From assembly GCA_964551015.1 (NCBI GenBank), contig CAZKBP010000004.1, positions 124,001-188,000 on the forward strand: a DNA stretch of 64,000 nucleotides, read 5' to 3'. Shown here piece after piece: positions 8,972-17,334 of the stretch. Each line of letters starts with the position of its first letter. Position 1 is the stretch's first letter. Both the position numbers and the translations under genes were made by a program. The stretch is from CAZKBP01 sp964551015. GTDB taxonomy: Bacteria > Bacteroidota > Bacteroidia > Cytophagales > Microscillaceae. Under the pieces are notes generated by a model. It searched no databases, was not told where the DNA came from, and worked only from the letters and a program-made list of their open reading frames with translations.

Positions 8972-10719
8972 AGATGATTATATCATTTTATTCATATAAA
9001 GGAGGCGTAGGCAGGACACAATTGGTAGCAAACCTAGCTGGGTACCTTTGCTATTACCAAGCTAAGAAAATATTGTTAATAGACTGGGACTTGGAGGCAC
9101 CCGGGCTACATTTTTATTTTGGCAAAGGCAATGATTATATTCAGAAAAAAGGCTTGATTGATCTTTTTCTCGAGTACGAAGCCCAATCCACCAGTGAAAA
9201 AGGCTTAGATCACAATCATTTGCCCAAATTTGACCAAGACCACATTACGCCCCTAATTCAATCGCATACCCAAGGCGGGCGAGTAGATATTATCCCCGCG
9301 GGTAACTACACAGGAAATTACCAAGACCAAATCCATCAATTTGACTGGGAAGCCTTTTACGAAAATCACGACGGTAAAATTTATATAGAGTATCTCAAGC
9401 AGGAACTCAAAAAAATGGACTATGACTATATTTTTATCGATAGTCGTACGGGTTTCAGTGATTATTCAGGAATCTGTAACATTCAAATGCCGGACGTGAA
9501 CGTGGTTCTGGTCGCCCCGACCGAGCAAAACTTCATGGGAGCGCTGCGAGTAGTACACAATATCCGCAATTCGCCTTACGTGTGTAAAGCAGGGATTCGC
9601 AAACCCATTATTTTTCCAATTCTTTCCCGTTTAGAGCTTTCTCTGGAACACGAAGCAGATAAATGGATTCGTAAATTTAGAGATGCTTTTGGCTTCTTAA
9701 TCAAGCCTTTATCGGAAATGTACTTCGAGAAAGACATTGATGAAACCCGCTACTTCGAGCATACCCTGCTAGATTATAAAATGGATTTGGCCTTTGGCGA
9801 AAATATGCTCTTTGTAGAAGATCGCAAAGAACTGGTAGAAGGAACTTTGGCCGAAAAATACGAGAACATTGCCAAATACCTAGAGAAAGAAATTGGATAC
9901 CAAAACGGGAAAAACAAGGCCGAAAATTATTACAATATCGGAACAAGCCACTTCGCCATCGAGGAATATGAGAAAGCCATTAAATACTTCCGTAAGGCGG
10001 TAGAAGAGAAAGAAGATTTTAGAAAAGCTTGGTTCCATTTAGGGTTGGTTTATGAGAAAATGAATGACGTAGACCAAGCTTTGACCGCTTTTCAATCGCT
10101 CATCAAGATCAACCCCGACGAGCGAGACGCTTGGTTTAAATTGGGTACTGCCCACGTGAAAAAGGAACGCTACGGAGAGGCCATCGAGGCTTTTCAGCGA
10201 CTTACCGAGCTAGACCCCAAGGACGATCGAGGCTGGAACAATCTGGGCAACACCTATTTACGCGTGGAAGCTTACCAACAGGCCATTCTTTCTTGTAAAA
10301 AGGCGCTAGAAATTAACCCGAATAACTACACGGCTTGGTATAATCTGGGCATTGCTTATTATAATACAAGCAACTTTCCAGGTTCTATCCAAGCTTTCGA
10401 GGAAGCCATCAACCGAGGAGCCATTTTTCAGGAAGCTTGGATCTATCTTAGCCACGCTTATGCCAAAAAAGGACAGTACCGCCGGGCCATCAAAGTGCTC
10501 AAAGATGGCATAGAACGGAACCCTCAGAACGGCTTCAGCGATAGTATTTACTATAACCTAGCCAGCTTACACAGCCTAGAAAAGCGCAAAACCGAAGCTT
10601 TGGAATACCTAGAAAGAGCCGTAAGATTGAACCCCCAGTTCAAAACCCGCTCTCGGCAGGAGGAGGAGTTCGAGTGGCTTTGGCAGGATATGGATTTTAT
10701 TCGCCTGACGGCAGAGTGA
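8968..10719 (+). CDS. ParA/MinD-like P-loop ATPase fused to tetratricopeptide repeats
   Basis: 583 residues. The N-terminal SIMIBI ATPase has the deviant Walker A KGGVGRT (K11 to T17: signature Lys kept, usual second Lys is Arg), ILLIDWDLEAPGLH (37-48) and DYIFIDSRTGFSD (about 154-166). The DWDLEAPGLH and DSRTG signatures mark a subfamily found with TPRs in multi-gene signalling or conflict operons, distinct from chromosome-partitioning ParA. About seven TPRs run from residue 315 to 555, with a final motif LWQDMDFIRLTAE. It probably uses ATP hydrolysis to switch or scaffold a complex with the upstream protein. The start is GTG at 8968, overlapping the upstream stop; an ATG at 8974 is an alternative. 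It ends one base from the convergent DUF4919 gene. Confidence 0.85.
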   Translation: MKMIISFYSYKGGVGRTQLVANLAGYLCYYQAKKILLIDWDLEAPGLHFYFGKGNDYIQKKGLIDLFLEYEAQSTSEKGLDHNHLPKFDQDHITPLIQSHTQGGRVDIIPAGNYTGNYQDQIHQFDWEAFYENHDGKIYIEYLKQELKKMDYDYIFIDSRTGFSDYSGICNIQMPDVNVVLVAPTEQNFMGALRVVHNIRNSPYVCKAGIRKPIIFPILSRLELSLEHEADKWIRKFRDAFGFLIKPLSEMYFEKDIDETRYFEHTLLDYKMDLAFGENMLFVEDRKELVEGTLAEKYENIAKYLEKEIGYQNGKNKAENYYNIGTSHFAIEEYEKAIKYFRKAVEEKEDFRKAWFHLGLVYEKMNDVDQALTAFQSLIKINPDERDAWFKLGTAHVKKERYGEAIEAFQRLTELDPKDDRGWNNLGNTYLRVEAYQQAILSCKKALEINPNNYTAWYNLGIAYYNTSNFPGSIQAFEEAINRGAIFQEAWIYLSHAYAKKGQYRRAIKVLKDGIERNPQNGFSDSIYYNLASLHSLEKRKTEALEYLERAVRLNPQFKTRSRQEEEFEWLWQDMDFIRLTAE

Positions 10720-10720
10720 T

Positions 10721-11449
10721 TTAGTCGTTTTCTGAATTTTCCCCACTGGTTTTTTCCTGAAATTTTTTCATGCCAATTGTACGGGGAATGGTAATGTCAA
10801 AATAGATTGGATATTGTTTTCCTTTCTCGTTTCTAACCAAATATACATCGTAATAGCGGCCATTTTGCCCATTGATGGATTTAGATAGCTCCGTTAACTT
10901 GTATTTTAACAAGATGGCTTGTGCGTCTTTGGGATTAATAATTTGAATGGCTTTTTCGTAAGAACTTCCTTGACCAGAGGCCTCCATGGCGCCCATGAGC
11001 AAACGATAACGCTCCAGATGTTGGTAAGCTTCCTGCTGACGACCCAAAGCATTGAGCACGTAAGCTTTCTCAATATTAGCGAAGATAGAAACCGGGTTTT
11101 CTCGCAAAATTTGGTCAGCCAAAGCGAGAGCGGCTTCTCCTTTTTGGGCTTCGGAAAGTTCACTTAGGCTATCCTCCAGACCAAAATGATAATAGGGATT
11201 ATATCGTTCATCCTGACTAAAACCATAATAGAGCATAATATAATCAATGGGTTGGAGCGATTTGTCTCCAGCCTTAAATTTTTTTTCTAATCGGGGATAA
11301 TAATAAACCCCGGTACTATCCTGAACCAAGTCGGCGATCGTACTGAGAGGCATGCCGTTGATTTGTGTTTCGGGCGTTTCTTGAGCCTTCAAAACGTTAG
11401 ATAGACTGAATAAGAGGCTGCATAAGAGAAGATGATATAAAATTTTCAT
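10721..11449 (-). CDS. DUF4919 family secreted protein
   Basis: 242 residues with a signal peptide ending near NVLKAQ (23). The conserved DUF4919 pattern is present: YYPRLEKKFKAGDKSLQPIDYIMLYYGF near 50-75 and DVYLVRNEKGKQYPIYFDIT near 199-218. A helical middle (95-180) resembles degenerate TPRs. The function of the family is unknown; a periplasmic location is inferred. It is a single gene, convergent with the ParA-TPR gene and separated from trkH by 90 bp. Confidence 0.78.
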   Translation of the reverse strand: MKILYHLLLCSLLFSLSNVLKAQETPETQINGMPLSTIADLVQDSTGVYYYPRLEKKFKAGDKSLQPIDYIMLYYGFSQDERYNPYYHFGLEDSLSELSEAQKGEAALALADQILRENPVSIFANIEKAYVLNALGRQQEAYQHLERYRLLMGAMEASGQGSSYEKAIQIINPKDAQAILLKYKLTELSKSINGQNGRYYDVYLVRNEKGKQYPIYFDITIPRTIGMKKFQEKTSGENSEND

Positions 11450-11539
11450 AGCGTTGTTTTGATTTCTTAATTAGAGATGGCTTTAAAAGAATAAAAGTTC
11501 TGTTGATCTTTAGAATTTATCGTGAATACATCACACATT

Positions 11540-13639
11540 CTACCCTACCATCACGTGCGCCGTCGGGTATTGATAGGAAGTACTAATCACCTTTTTGCTC
11601 AGAGCTAAGGCCAAGGTCAAAGTTCCTACCCGCCCGATATACATCGTAACGATGAGAATAGCTTGGCTGTATACATTTAGTGAAGAAGTAATGCCTGTAC
11701 TAAGTCCTACGGTGGCAAAAGCTGAAATTTGCTCGAAAAATAAGTCCAGCAAATAAATATCTGGCTGTACAATCGAGAGCACCAAAATACAAGCAACATT
11801 GTAAGCAATTGCAAAAGCCACGATTGAGAAAGCCCGAGAAATCGTATCATTAGAGATAGAACGATGGCTCAACTCTACGGTTTTTTTACCGCGGATATTG
11901 GCCAGAGCCGAGACTACCAACAAGAGAAAAGTCGAGGTCTTGATGCCTCCACCCGTAGAGCCAGGAGCCGCACCGATAAACATCAGAAAAATAATCATAA
12001 TATAGGTAGGCTGGGCAATGTCAGGAATGGCTAAACTCACTGTATTAAAACCAGCCGTGCGTGTGGTTACGGACTGGAACAAAGAAGCCACGATGGACTC
12101 GAATAAGTTCTTGTCGCTCAGCGTATGCGTCTGCTCGAAAAAGAAAAAACCGACCGCACCCAAAATTGTGAGGAAAATGGTCATGTTAACAGCAATCTGC
12201 GAAGTAAGCGACCATTGTTTCCAGGGCATCTTGAGGCGTTCACGCATCCGATTTGGCGAAAAAATATCCTGAATCGTAGAAAAACCCAAGCTACCAAAAG
12301 TAATAATCAGCGCGATGACCAAATGCATGACGTAGCTATTCTCTACGTAGGGTTCGGCCAAGCCGTTCGGGAAAAGACTGAAACCCGCGTTACAAAAAGC
12401 AGAAATAGAGTGAAAAAGCGAATAAAATATCTTATTGCCTAAGCCATTGTTGATCTTGATATTGGACTGGTCGGCAATACTTTCTTCGGGAGGAGGAGCG
12501 GAGTCTATAATCAGAATATCTAAGGCCGCGGGTGCACCTTCTTCTTCGGAGGCTAAATCAGAATTGGTATCGGACTGGCTACTGTCTTCACGATTAGCTT
12601 CGTAAGAAGAAGGGCGCAGGGGAATATCCAAAGGCCCCGTTTCGGTTTGTAAGGTCGTATTGGACGCTAGTGCTTTTTCGGCGTCCTTTTCCATAAGCAC
12701 TTGTAACTCTTCACTTTGAGCTACGGGAGTATAGAAATTGACATCAGGACTCCAGGAGAAAAAGAGCGCAACCGCCCCAATGGCCTCAATGCTAAAAGTG
12801 AGGATAATAATTTGTTGCAGCATTTTCTTGGCCGAAGAAAGTGATTCACTACTCAATACATCTTGAATAATGGCCTGCTGCTTCATGCCCACCCCTTGGC
12901 TCAGAAACGTGGCAAAAAAAGTCGCAAAAGATACGATGCCAATCCCTCCCAATTGGAGTAAGATTAAAATCACTAATTGCCCCTTAAAGGTAAAATAAGA
13001 AGCCACGGTCACTACACTCAAACCCGTAACACAAGAAGCACTCGTGGAGATAAACAATGCCGATAAAAAAGACATACTCCCCACCTCTGTGGTCATTGCG
13101 GGCATCATCAACAAGAACGTACCAATCAAGATCAGGAAAATAAAACTAGCAATAAAAGTCGTGGCGGGCTTGATTTTGACATTAGAAATGACCCGGCTCG
13201 CGTTGGCAATCCCGATGAGCGTCAGCACTACTAAATAACTCGCAATAAAGAACTCATAGAAAGCCCGAAAGTCTGCAAAATTGAAAAGTAGAAATAAATT
13301 ATAGAGAATATCAATGCCAAAGAGATAAGCCAAGCCAATAAACAAAGTAATGGCTACCAGCACACTTTCTAACCTCTTCTCGGAGATATATTTGATCCGC
13401 TGAAAAGAATAAAGCATACGGATAAAATAATCAAGGATAAAAATCACGATGAGGATTTCTAACCAATCAAAAATCCGACTGATCTCATCTGCTTCTAGGT
13501 CAAAACCAATGGAATACACCAGAGTGCCCAGTGCAATAAATAAGGTAATATTATTTGTAATACCGAGAATAGAATAGATCTTTTCTCGGCTACTGTAAAG
13601 CAGTTCATTGAATTTTTCAAGCGTACGAGATGTGCTCAT
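11540..13639 (-). CDS. TrkH/KtrB-type potassium transporter membrane subunit
   Basis: 699 residues. Four selectivity-filter P-loops are visible: CVTGLSVV, CNAGFSLF, RTAGFNTVS and ATVGLSTGI, plus GSTGGGIKTST typical of Trk/Ktr channels. An N-terminal extension of about 150 residues adds four TM helices and ends before the first Trk repeat. An unusual acidic, Ser-rich insert of roughly 90 residues (about 310-400) lies between transport repeats 1 and 2. It takes up K+ and normally needs a TrkA/KtrA regulatory subunit, which is not in this window. It overlaps the heptose-kinase-like gene by 4 bp, so the two are co-translated. Confidence 0.9.
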   Translation of the reverse strand: MSTSRTLEKFNELLYSSREKIYSILGITNNITLFIALGTLVYSIGFDLEADEISRIFDWLEILIVIFILDYFIRMLYSFQRIKYISEKRLESVLVAITLFIGLAYLFGIDILYNLFLLFNFADFRAFYEFFIASYLVVLTLIGIANASRVISNVKIKPATTFIASFIFLILIGTFLLMMPAMTTEVGSMSFLSALFISTSASCVTGLSVVTVASYFTFKGQLVILILLQLGGIGIVSFATFFATFLSQGVGMKQQAIIQDVLSSESLSSAKKMLQQIIILTFSIEAIGAVALFFSWSPDVNFYTPVAQSEELQVLMEKDAEKALASNTTLQTETGPLDIPLRPSSYEANREDSSQSDTNSDLASEEEGAPAALDILIIDSAPPPEESIADQSNIKINNGLGNKIFYSLFHSISAFCNAGFSLFPNGLAEPYVENSYVMHLVIALIITFGSLGFSTIQDIFSPNRMRERLKMPWKQWSLTSQIAVNMTIFLTILGAVGFFFFEQTHTLSDKNLFESIVASLFQSVTTRTAGFNTVSLAIPDIAQPTYIMIIFLMFIGAAPGSTGGGIKTSTFLLLVVSALANIRGKKTVELSHRSISNDTISRAFSIVAFAIAYNVACILVLSIVQPDIYLLDLFFEQISAFATVGLSTGITSSLNVYSQAILIVTMYIGRVGTLTLALALSKKVISTSYQYPTAHVMVG

Positions 13640-14634
13640 AAAGGCATTAGATTATGATCGGTAGCTTCTTTGAGCAAGCGGGCCTTGTCCACAGAGACTA
13701 CTCCCAAATATTCGCATACCAAGCCTCCCGCCAAGTTGGCTAGGGCGGCCGTAAATTTTATAGGCAAATTTAGAGCCACGCACAGAGCCGCTACACTCAC
13801 CACGGTATCTCCTGCTCCCGATACATCGGCAATACTACGCAGATGCGCCGGGATATGATAGCTTTCTTTCCCTTTGTCTATATAAACACCTTGTTCGGAT
13901 AAAGTGATAAGTGCTTGCTCGATTTCTAACCTTTCTCGCAGGATACGCACGGCCTGGGCAAGCTGGGTAAGATCATTTTTATCCACCTCAATTTTAAGTC
14001 CCTCCCGTAGTTCCTTCAAATTAGGTTTAAACAGCGTAGCTTGGCGATAATTGAGAAAATTCCGCTTTTTGGGGTCCACCACCGTAGGAATTTTGTGCTT
14101 TTGGGCTAATTGAATAATTTGAGAAATGAGTACTTCATCCAAAATCCCCTTGTCGTAATCTTCAAAAATCACCACGGAGCATTGGGGGAGAATCTCCTGA
14201 ATACGTTGCAAAAGAGCCCGTTGATCCTCACGACCAATGGGGGAGTTGATTTCAGAATCTACCCGAAGCATGTGCTGATGACCAGAAAGAATGCGGTGCT
14301 TGATCGTGGTAATCCGATGCTCGCTTCGCAAAATACCTTCTGCGGGGATGCCTTGCTCGTGAATCAATTGCAAAAAGTCATCGCCATCCACATCTTGACC
14401 GATAATAGAACAAAGGATAGGGATCGCCCCCATGGCCTGAATATTGACGGCCACATTGGCGGCTCCTCCCAAACGCTTATCTCGTCTTTTGACATTCACC
14501 ACGGGAACTGGAGCCTCGGGCGAAATCCGCTCCACATTGCCCCAGAGATAGGAATCTATCATCACATCCCCTACAATGAGGACTTTGAGCTGGTCAAAAG
14601 ATCGAAAAATGTCTGTTAATGAGTCAACCTTCAT
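13636..14634 (-). CDS. PfkB-family sugar kinase, HldE/RfaE N-domain type (heptose-7-phosphate kinase)
   Basis: 332 residues, matching the RfaE kinase domain alone without the nucleotidyltransferase domain of E. coli HldE. Motifs: VGDVMIDSYLWG (20-31), GGAANVAVNI (56-65), EDYDKGIL, VDPKKRNF and the catalytic GAGDTVVSVAA with the general-base Asp near 272. The likely reaction is phosphorylation of D-glycero-D-manno-heptose 7-phosphate in ADP-heptose synthesis for LPS core. The overlap with the start of trkH (ATGA) makes an operon, although the two functions are not obviously related. Confidence 0.85.
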   Translation of the reverse strand: MKVDSLTDIFRSFDQLKVLIVGDVMIDSYLWGNVERISPEAPVPVVNVKRRDKRLGGAANVAVNIQAMGAIPILCSIIGQDVDGDDFLQLIHEQGIPAEGILRSEHRITTIKHRILSGHQHMLRVDSEINSPIGREDQRALLQRIQEILPQCSVVIFEDYDKGILDEVLISQIIQLAQKHKIPTVVDPKKRNFLNYRQATLFKPNLKELREGLKIEVDKNDLTQLAQAVRILRERLEIEQALITLSEQGVYIDKGKESYHIPAHLRSIADVSGAGDTVVSVAALCVALNLPIKFTAALANLAGGLVCEYLGVVSVDKARLLKEATDHNLMPL

Positions 14635-14757
14635 ATATCAAGTTTTATCATACGGGGACACATGGCCCATAAGTACCAGATGGCTCGTGAGGAGAGGAGC
14701 CACGGAACTTTATCAATCTAGTTTTTATCTAAAATATAAACCGATACGGGACTCAAA

Positions 14758-15969
14758 TTATTTTAAAACGGATAACTTCTCTGCCATGCTTCGGATGGCC
14801 TCTTTTAAGTCGCTCTCAGAAGCAGCATAAGAAAGACGCAAACAATGAGGGGCACCAAAGGCAGAACCCGTAACCAGAGCCACTTGCGCCTCATTGAGTA
14901 AGTACATACACAAGTCGTCAGCGTTATGAATGGTCTGTTTGCCATCAGATTTACCAAAATAATGGCTTATATCAGGGAAAATGTAAAAGGCTCCTTGTGG
15001 GATGTAAGTCTTTACGCCCTCGACCTCTTTGAGAAGCTCTAGCACCATGTCGCGTCGTTTTTGATAAGCCTGAGTCATCTGACGGGTAGGCGTGAGGTCA
15101 CCTACGATCGCCGCGTGAGCCGCTTTTTGGGCAATGGAACAAGTACCCGAAGTAACCTGACCTTGTATTTTGTCGCAGGCTTTTGCCAGCCAAAGCGGCC
15201 CTGCCATGTAGCCTACTCGCCAACCAGTCATGGAAAAGCCTTTAGAAAAACCGTTCACGGTAATGACTCGTTCGCGGATACTGTCTACAGCACCGATACT
15301 AAAGTAATCTTCGGTGAAAGTAATATATTCATAGATCTCATCGGCAATCACGTGTACAGACTCGTGGCGAGCAATCACCTCGGCGAGTGCTTCTAGCTCG
15401 GCTCGACTGTAAACTGTACCCGTGGGGTTGCTGGGAGATGAGTAAAGCACTGCCTTGGTGCGAGGGGTGATGGCCGCTTCTAAATCTTCGGGATTTACTT
15501 TGAAATTGTCCTCCAGTTTGCCGGGAAGTATGACAGGTTTTCCCTCGGCCAACTTGACGATTTCACTGTAAGTAACCCAATAAGGAGCAAAAATCACGAC
15601 TTCATCGCCCGGATTCAAGAGTGCCATCATGATATTCGCGAGAGATTGCTTGGCTCCCGTGGAAACAATAATATTCTGTGCTTGCCAATCCAGTTGATTA
15701 TCTCTTTTGAGTTTATCGGCAATGGCTTGGCGGAGTTCAGGGAAGCCGGGTACAGGCGGGTAAAAGGTAAAACCGTCATCGATTGCTTTTTTAGCGGCTT
15801 CCTTGATATGTTCAGGGGTGCCAAAATCAGGCTCACCCAAGCTCAGCTTAATGATTTTTTTGCCCTCGGCGGTAAGTTCTCTTGCTTTTTGAGCCATAGC
15901 GATGGTCTGAGAGACCGAGAGGGCATTAACTCTTTCGGAAAGTGAATTACTTGCTTTTTCTACATTCAT
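14758..15969 (-). CDS. Pyridoxal-phosphate aspartate aminotransferase (class I)
   Basis: 403 residues from the ATG at 15969. A TTG at 15993 would add eight residues, but ATG-AAT-GTA matches the usual N-terminus better. Class I signatures are SLGEPDFGTPEHI, YSSPSNPTGTVYS (substrate and PLP binding), VIADEIYEYITF and the Schiff-base lysine in NGFSKGFSMTGWRVGY. Length and motifs match the thermophile-type aspartate/prephenate aminotransferases (subgroup 1 gamma). It interconverts aspartate and oxaloacetate with glutamate and 2-oxoglutarate. It is monocistronic, with 123 bp without a gene before the heptose kinase. Confidence 0.92.
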   Translation of the reverse strand: MNVEKASNSLSERVNALSVSQTIAMAQKARELTAEGKKIIKLSLGEPDFGTPEHIKEAAKKAIDDGFTFYPPVPGFPELRQAIADKLKRDNQLDWQAQNIIVSTGAKQSLANIMMALLNPGDEVVIFAPYWVTYSEIVKLAEGKPVILPGKLEDNFKVNPEDLEAAITPRTKAVLYSSPSNPTGTVYSRAELEALAEVIARHESVHVIADEIYEYITFTEDYFSIGAVDSIRERVITVNGFSKGFSMTGWRVGYMAGPLWLAKACDKIQGQVTSGTCSIAQKAAHAAIVGDLTPTRQMTQAYQKRRDMVLELLKEVEGVKTYIPQGAFYIFPDISHYFGKSDGKQTIHNADDLCMYLLNEAQVALVTGSAFGAPHCLRLSYAASESDLKEAIRSMAEKLSVLK

Positions 15970-16249
15970 AAGTAGTAGATTTGAATTGATCAAAACTTGG
16001 GAAAGAAGCAGCAGGCTTCCAATATTTGCCTAGCTCTTTGTTTTCCAAGATTTATAAGGTGTAAAGTTAATAAAATCTGTGAGCTATCACGTAATCACGG
16101 GTTATTTCCGTATCAGATTAGATTTCTCCGATGAATTTAGCGATGGTTTTTAGGAAAAATGTAGTTCAGGGGCAAGCTTAACCGGTGGAAACCCAAAAAA
16201 TAAAGAAATTTTAGAAAAAAATCAGCTAGTAAGGTTCTGAAAGTTAGTG

Positions 16250-16418
16250 TGTTATATTTTGATTGTTAATTTTTTTTTATTGATAGGTAATATTAGAGTT
16301 ACTTTTCGCGGCTTGGCGGTATATATAAATAGCAAACAAGAGAAATTTATTCAAACACACCTGTTTAACACTTTATTATTTTAGCAAAAAAGCCTACTTA
16401 GATTAAGCAGGCTTTTTT
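16250..16418 (+). ncRNA. Possible small RNA ending in an intrinsic terminator
   Basis: A near-consensus -7 box (TATATTTTG) at about 16253 lies 130-160 nt before a perfect plus-strand terminator, with no plus-strand gene between. A short inner hairpin GTAA...TTAC occurs near 16289-16303. No known RNA family is recognised, and the terminator may instead serve the minus-strand lipoprotein gene. Confidence 0.22.
16386..16418. terminator. Bidirectional intrinsic terminator
   Basis: AAAAAGCCT-A-CTTA pairs with TAAG-C-AGGCTTTTT around a GAT loop, with one A/C mismatch in the stem. Eight T residues follow on plus and six on minus. It lies downstream of the lipoprotein gene on minus and of a possible small RNA on plus. 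Confidence 0.75.
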
Positions 16419-16597
16419 TTATGCTGATAAGCCTTCAGCTTCCGAATATATTTGCCTCTTTTTCGCAACACCACCTAGATTTCTTGGTAGTAATGTTTTT
16501 TACAAGCAGAGGCTGTATCCATCTTTTCTTTTGGCCTGAGAGCTGTGGTCAGGAGATAGATCTTGGAAAGGAAGCTGCCAAAAGCCAAGCACTATTC

Positions 16598-17281
16598 CTA
16601 CATCTTCATCAGAGCATCAATGTCTAAGGCTTCTACTACGGACTTGATAAAATCCGTGCCGTCTTGACCTTCCGCGTTGATATTTAGGAGAAACCGCTCA
16701 TTAATCGCCAGTGATAAAGTAGCTTCACGATCTTTCTTTTTGTACACTTCCCAGCCTTTGAGATTGCCTCCTTTGAGCGATACACTACCTGCTTTCTCTT
16801 CATCATTCTCGAAAGACATATTCCAACCGGCCATAATGGTTCCGAGCAGTACATCCGCCAAGTGATAATCTATGATAGAGATTTGCATTTCTTGGCCGTC
16901 TTTGGTGTAGGTTTGAGAAGCCTGAGAGAAAGACATGCCCTGGGCGTTCAAGCTTTGGCCTTCGGGGCCACCCTCGGCCTGGTATCCTTTGATATTTTTG
17001 GGTAAATAAGTTTGTAGTTCTTTGTAATTGAGTGCCTCATCACTGCTACTGCCTGTACTTGTTTCTTCGTTTGTTTCCTCGCTATCATCGGAAGTAGCGT
17101 CCAAATCAATACCATCGCTGCTTTCTGTGGTTTCATCATCACCGCTGGTTGCTTCTTGGTCGGGCTGATCGGTTTCCTGTTCTTCCCCCCCGCCAGAGCC
17201 ACAAGCACTTATCAACAAGGCTAGCCCCAAGACCACGGTAAATATTTTTAAAAATTTGAATAGATTAATTTGAGTATCCAT
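16598..17281 (-). CDS. Lipoprotein of unknown function with acidic linker
   Basis: 227 residues from the ATG at 17281 (a TTG at 17287 is less likely). The N-terminus has a hydrophobic segment ending in the lipobox LISAC, so it is a lipoprotein. Residues 32-80 are a Glu/Asp/Ser/Thr-rich low-complexity linker. The folded part begins at LNYKELQTYLPKNIKGYQAEG, a pattern I have seen in small Bacteroidota lipoproteins of unknown role, and contains beta-strand-rich sequence (MQISIIDYHLAD, GWEVYKKKDREATLSLAINERF). No function is assigned. Confidence 0.75.
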   Translation of the reverse strand: MDTQINLFKFLKIFTVVLGLALLISACGSGGGEEQETDQPDQEATSGDDETTESSDGIDLDATSDDSEETNEETSTGSSSDEALNYKELQTYLPKNIKGYQAEGGPEGQSLNAQGMSFSQASQTYTKDGQEMQISIIDYHLADVLLGTIMAGWNMSFENDEEKAGSVSLKGGNLKGWEVYKKKDREATLSLAINERFLLNINAEGQDGTDFIKSVVEALDIDALMKM

Positions 17282-17334
17282 GAACAAATAGATTAGAATG
17301 ATAAGATAGATTATACAGGGATAAAGATACGTAA

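Larger units (their letters stand above)
15994..16597. other. 604-bp intergenic region, AT-rich
   Basis: The region holds the upstream sequence of the aspartate aminotransferase gene, an AT-rich stretch (16150-16385), a strong hairpin terminator (16386-16418) and about 180 bp before the end of the lipoprotein gene. No convincing protein-coding frame is present: the 68-codon plus frame at 16421-16627 lacks family signals and overlaps the lipoprotein 3' end. Confidence 0.6.

Noticed and set aside
16421..16627. 68-codon plus-strand frame after the terminator
   Set aside because: No conserved features; it overlaps the 3' end of the lipoprotein gene on the other strand.
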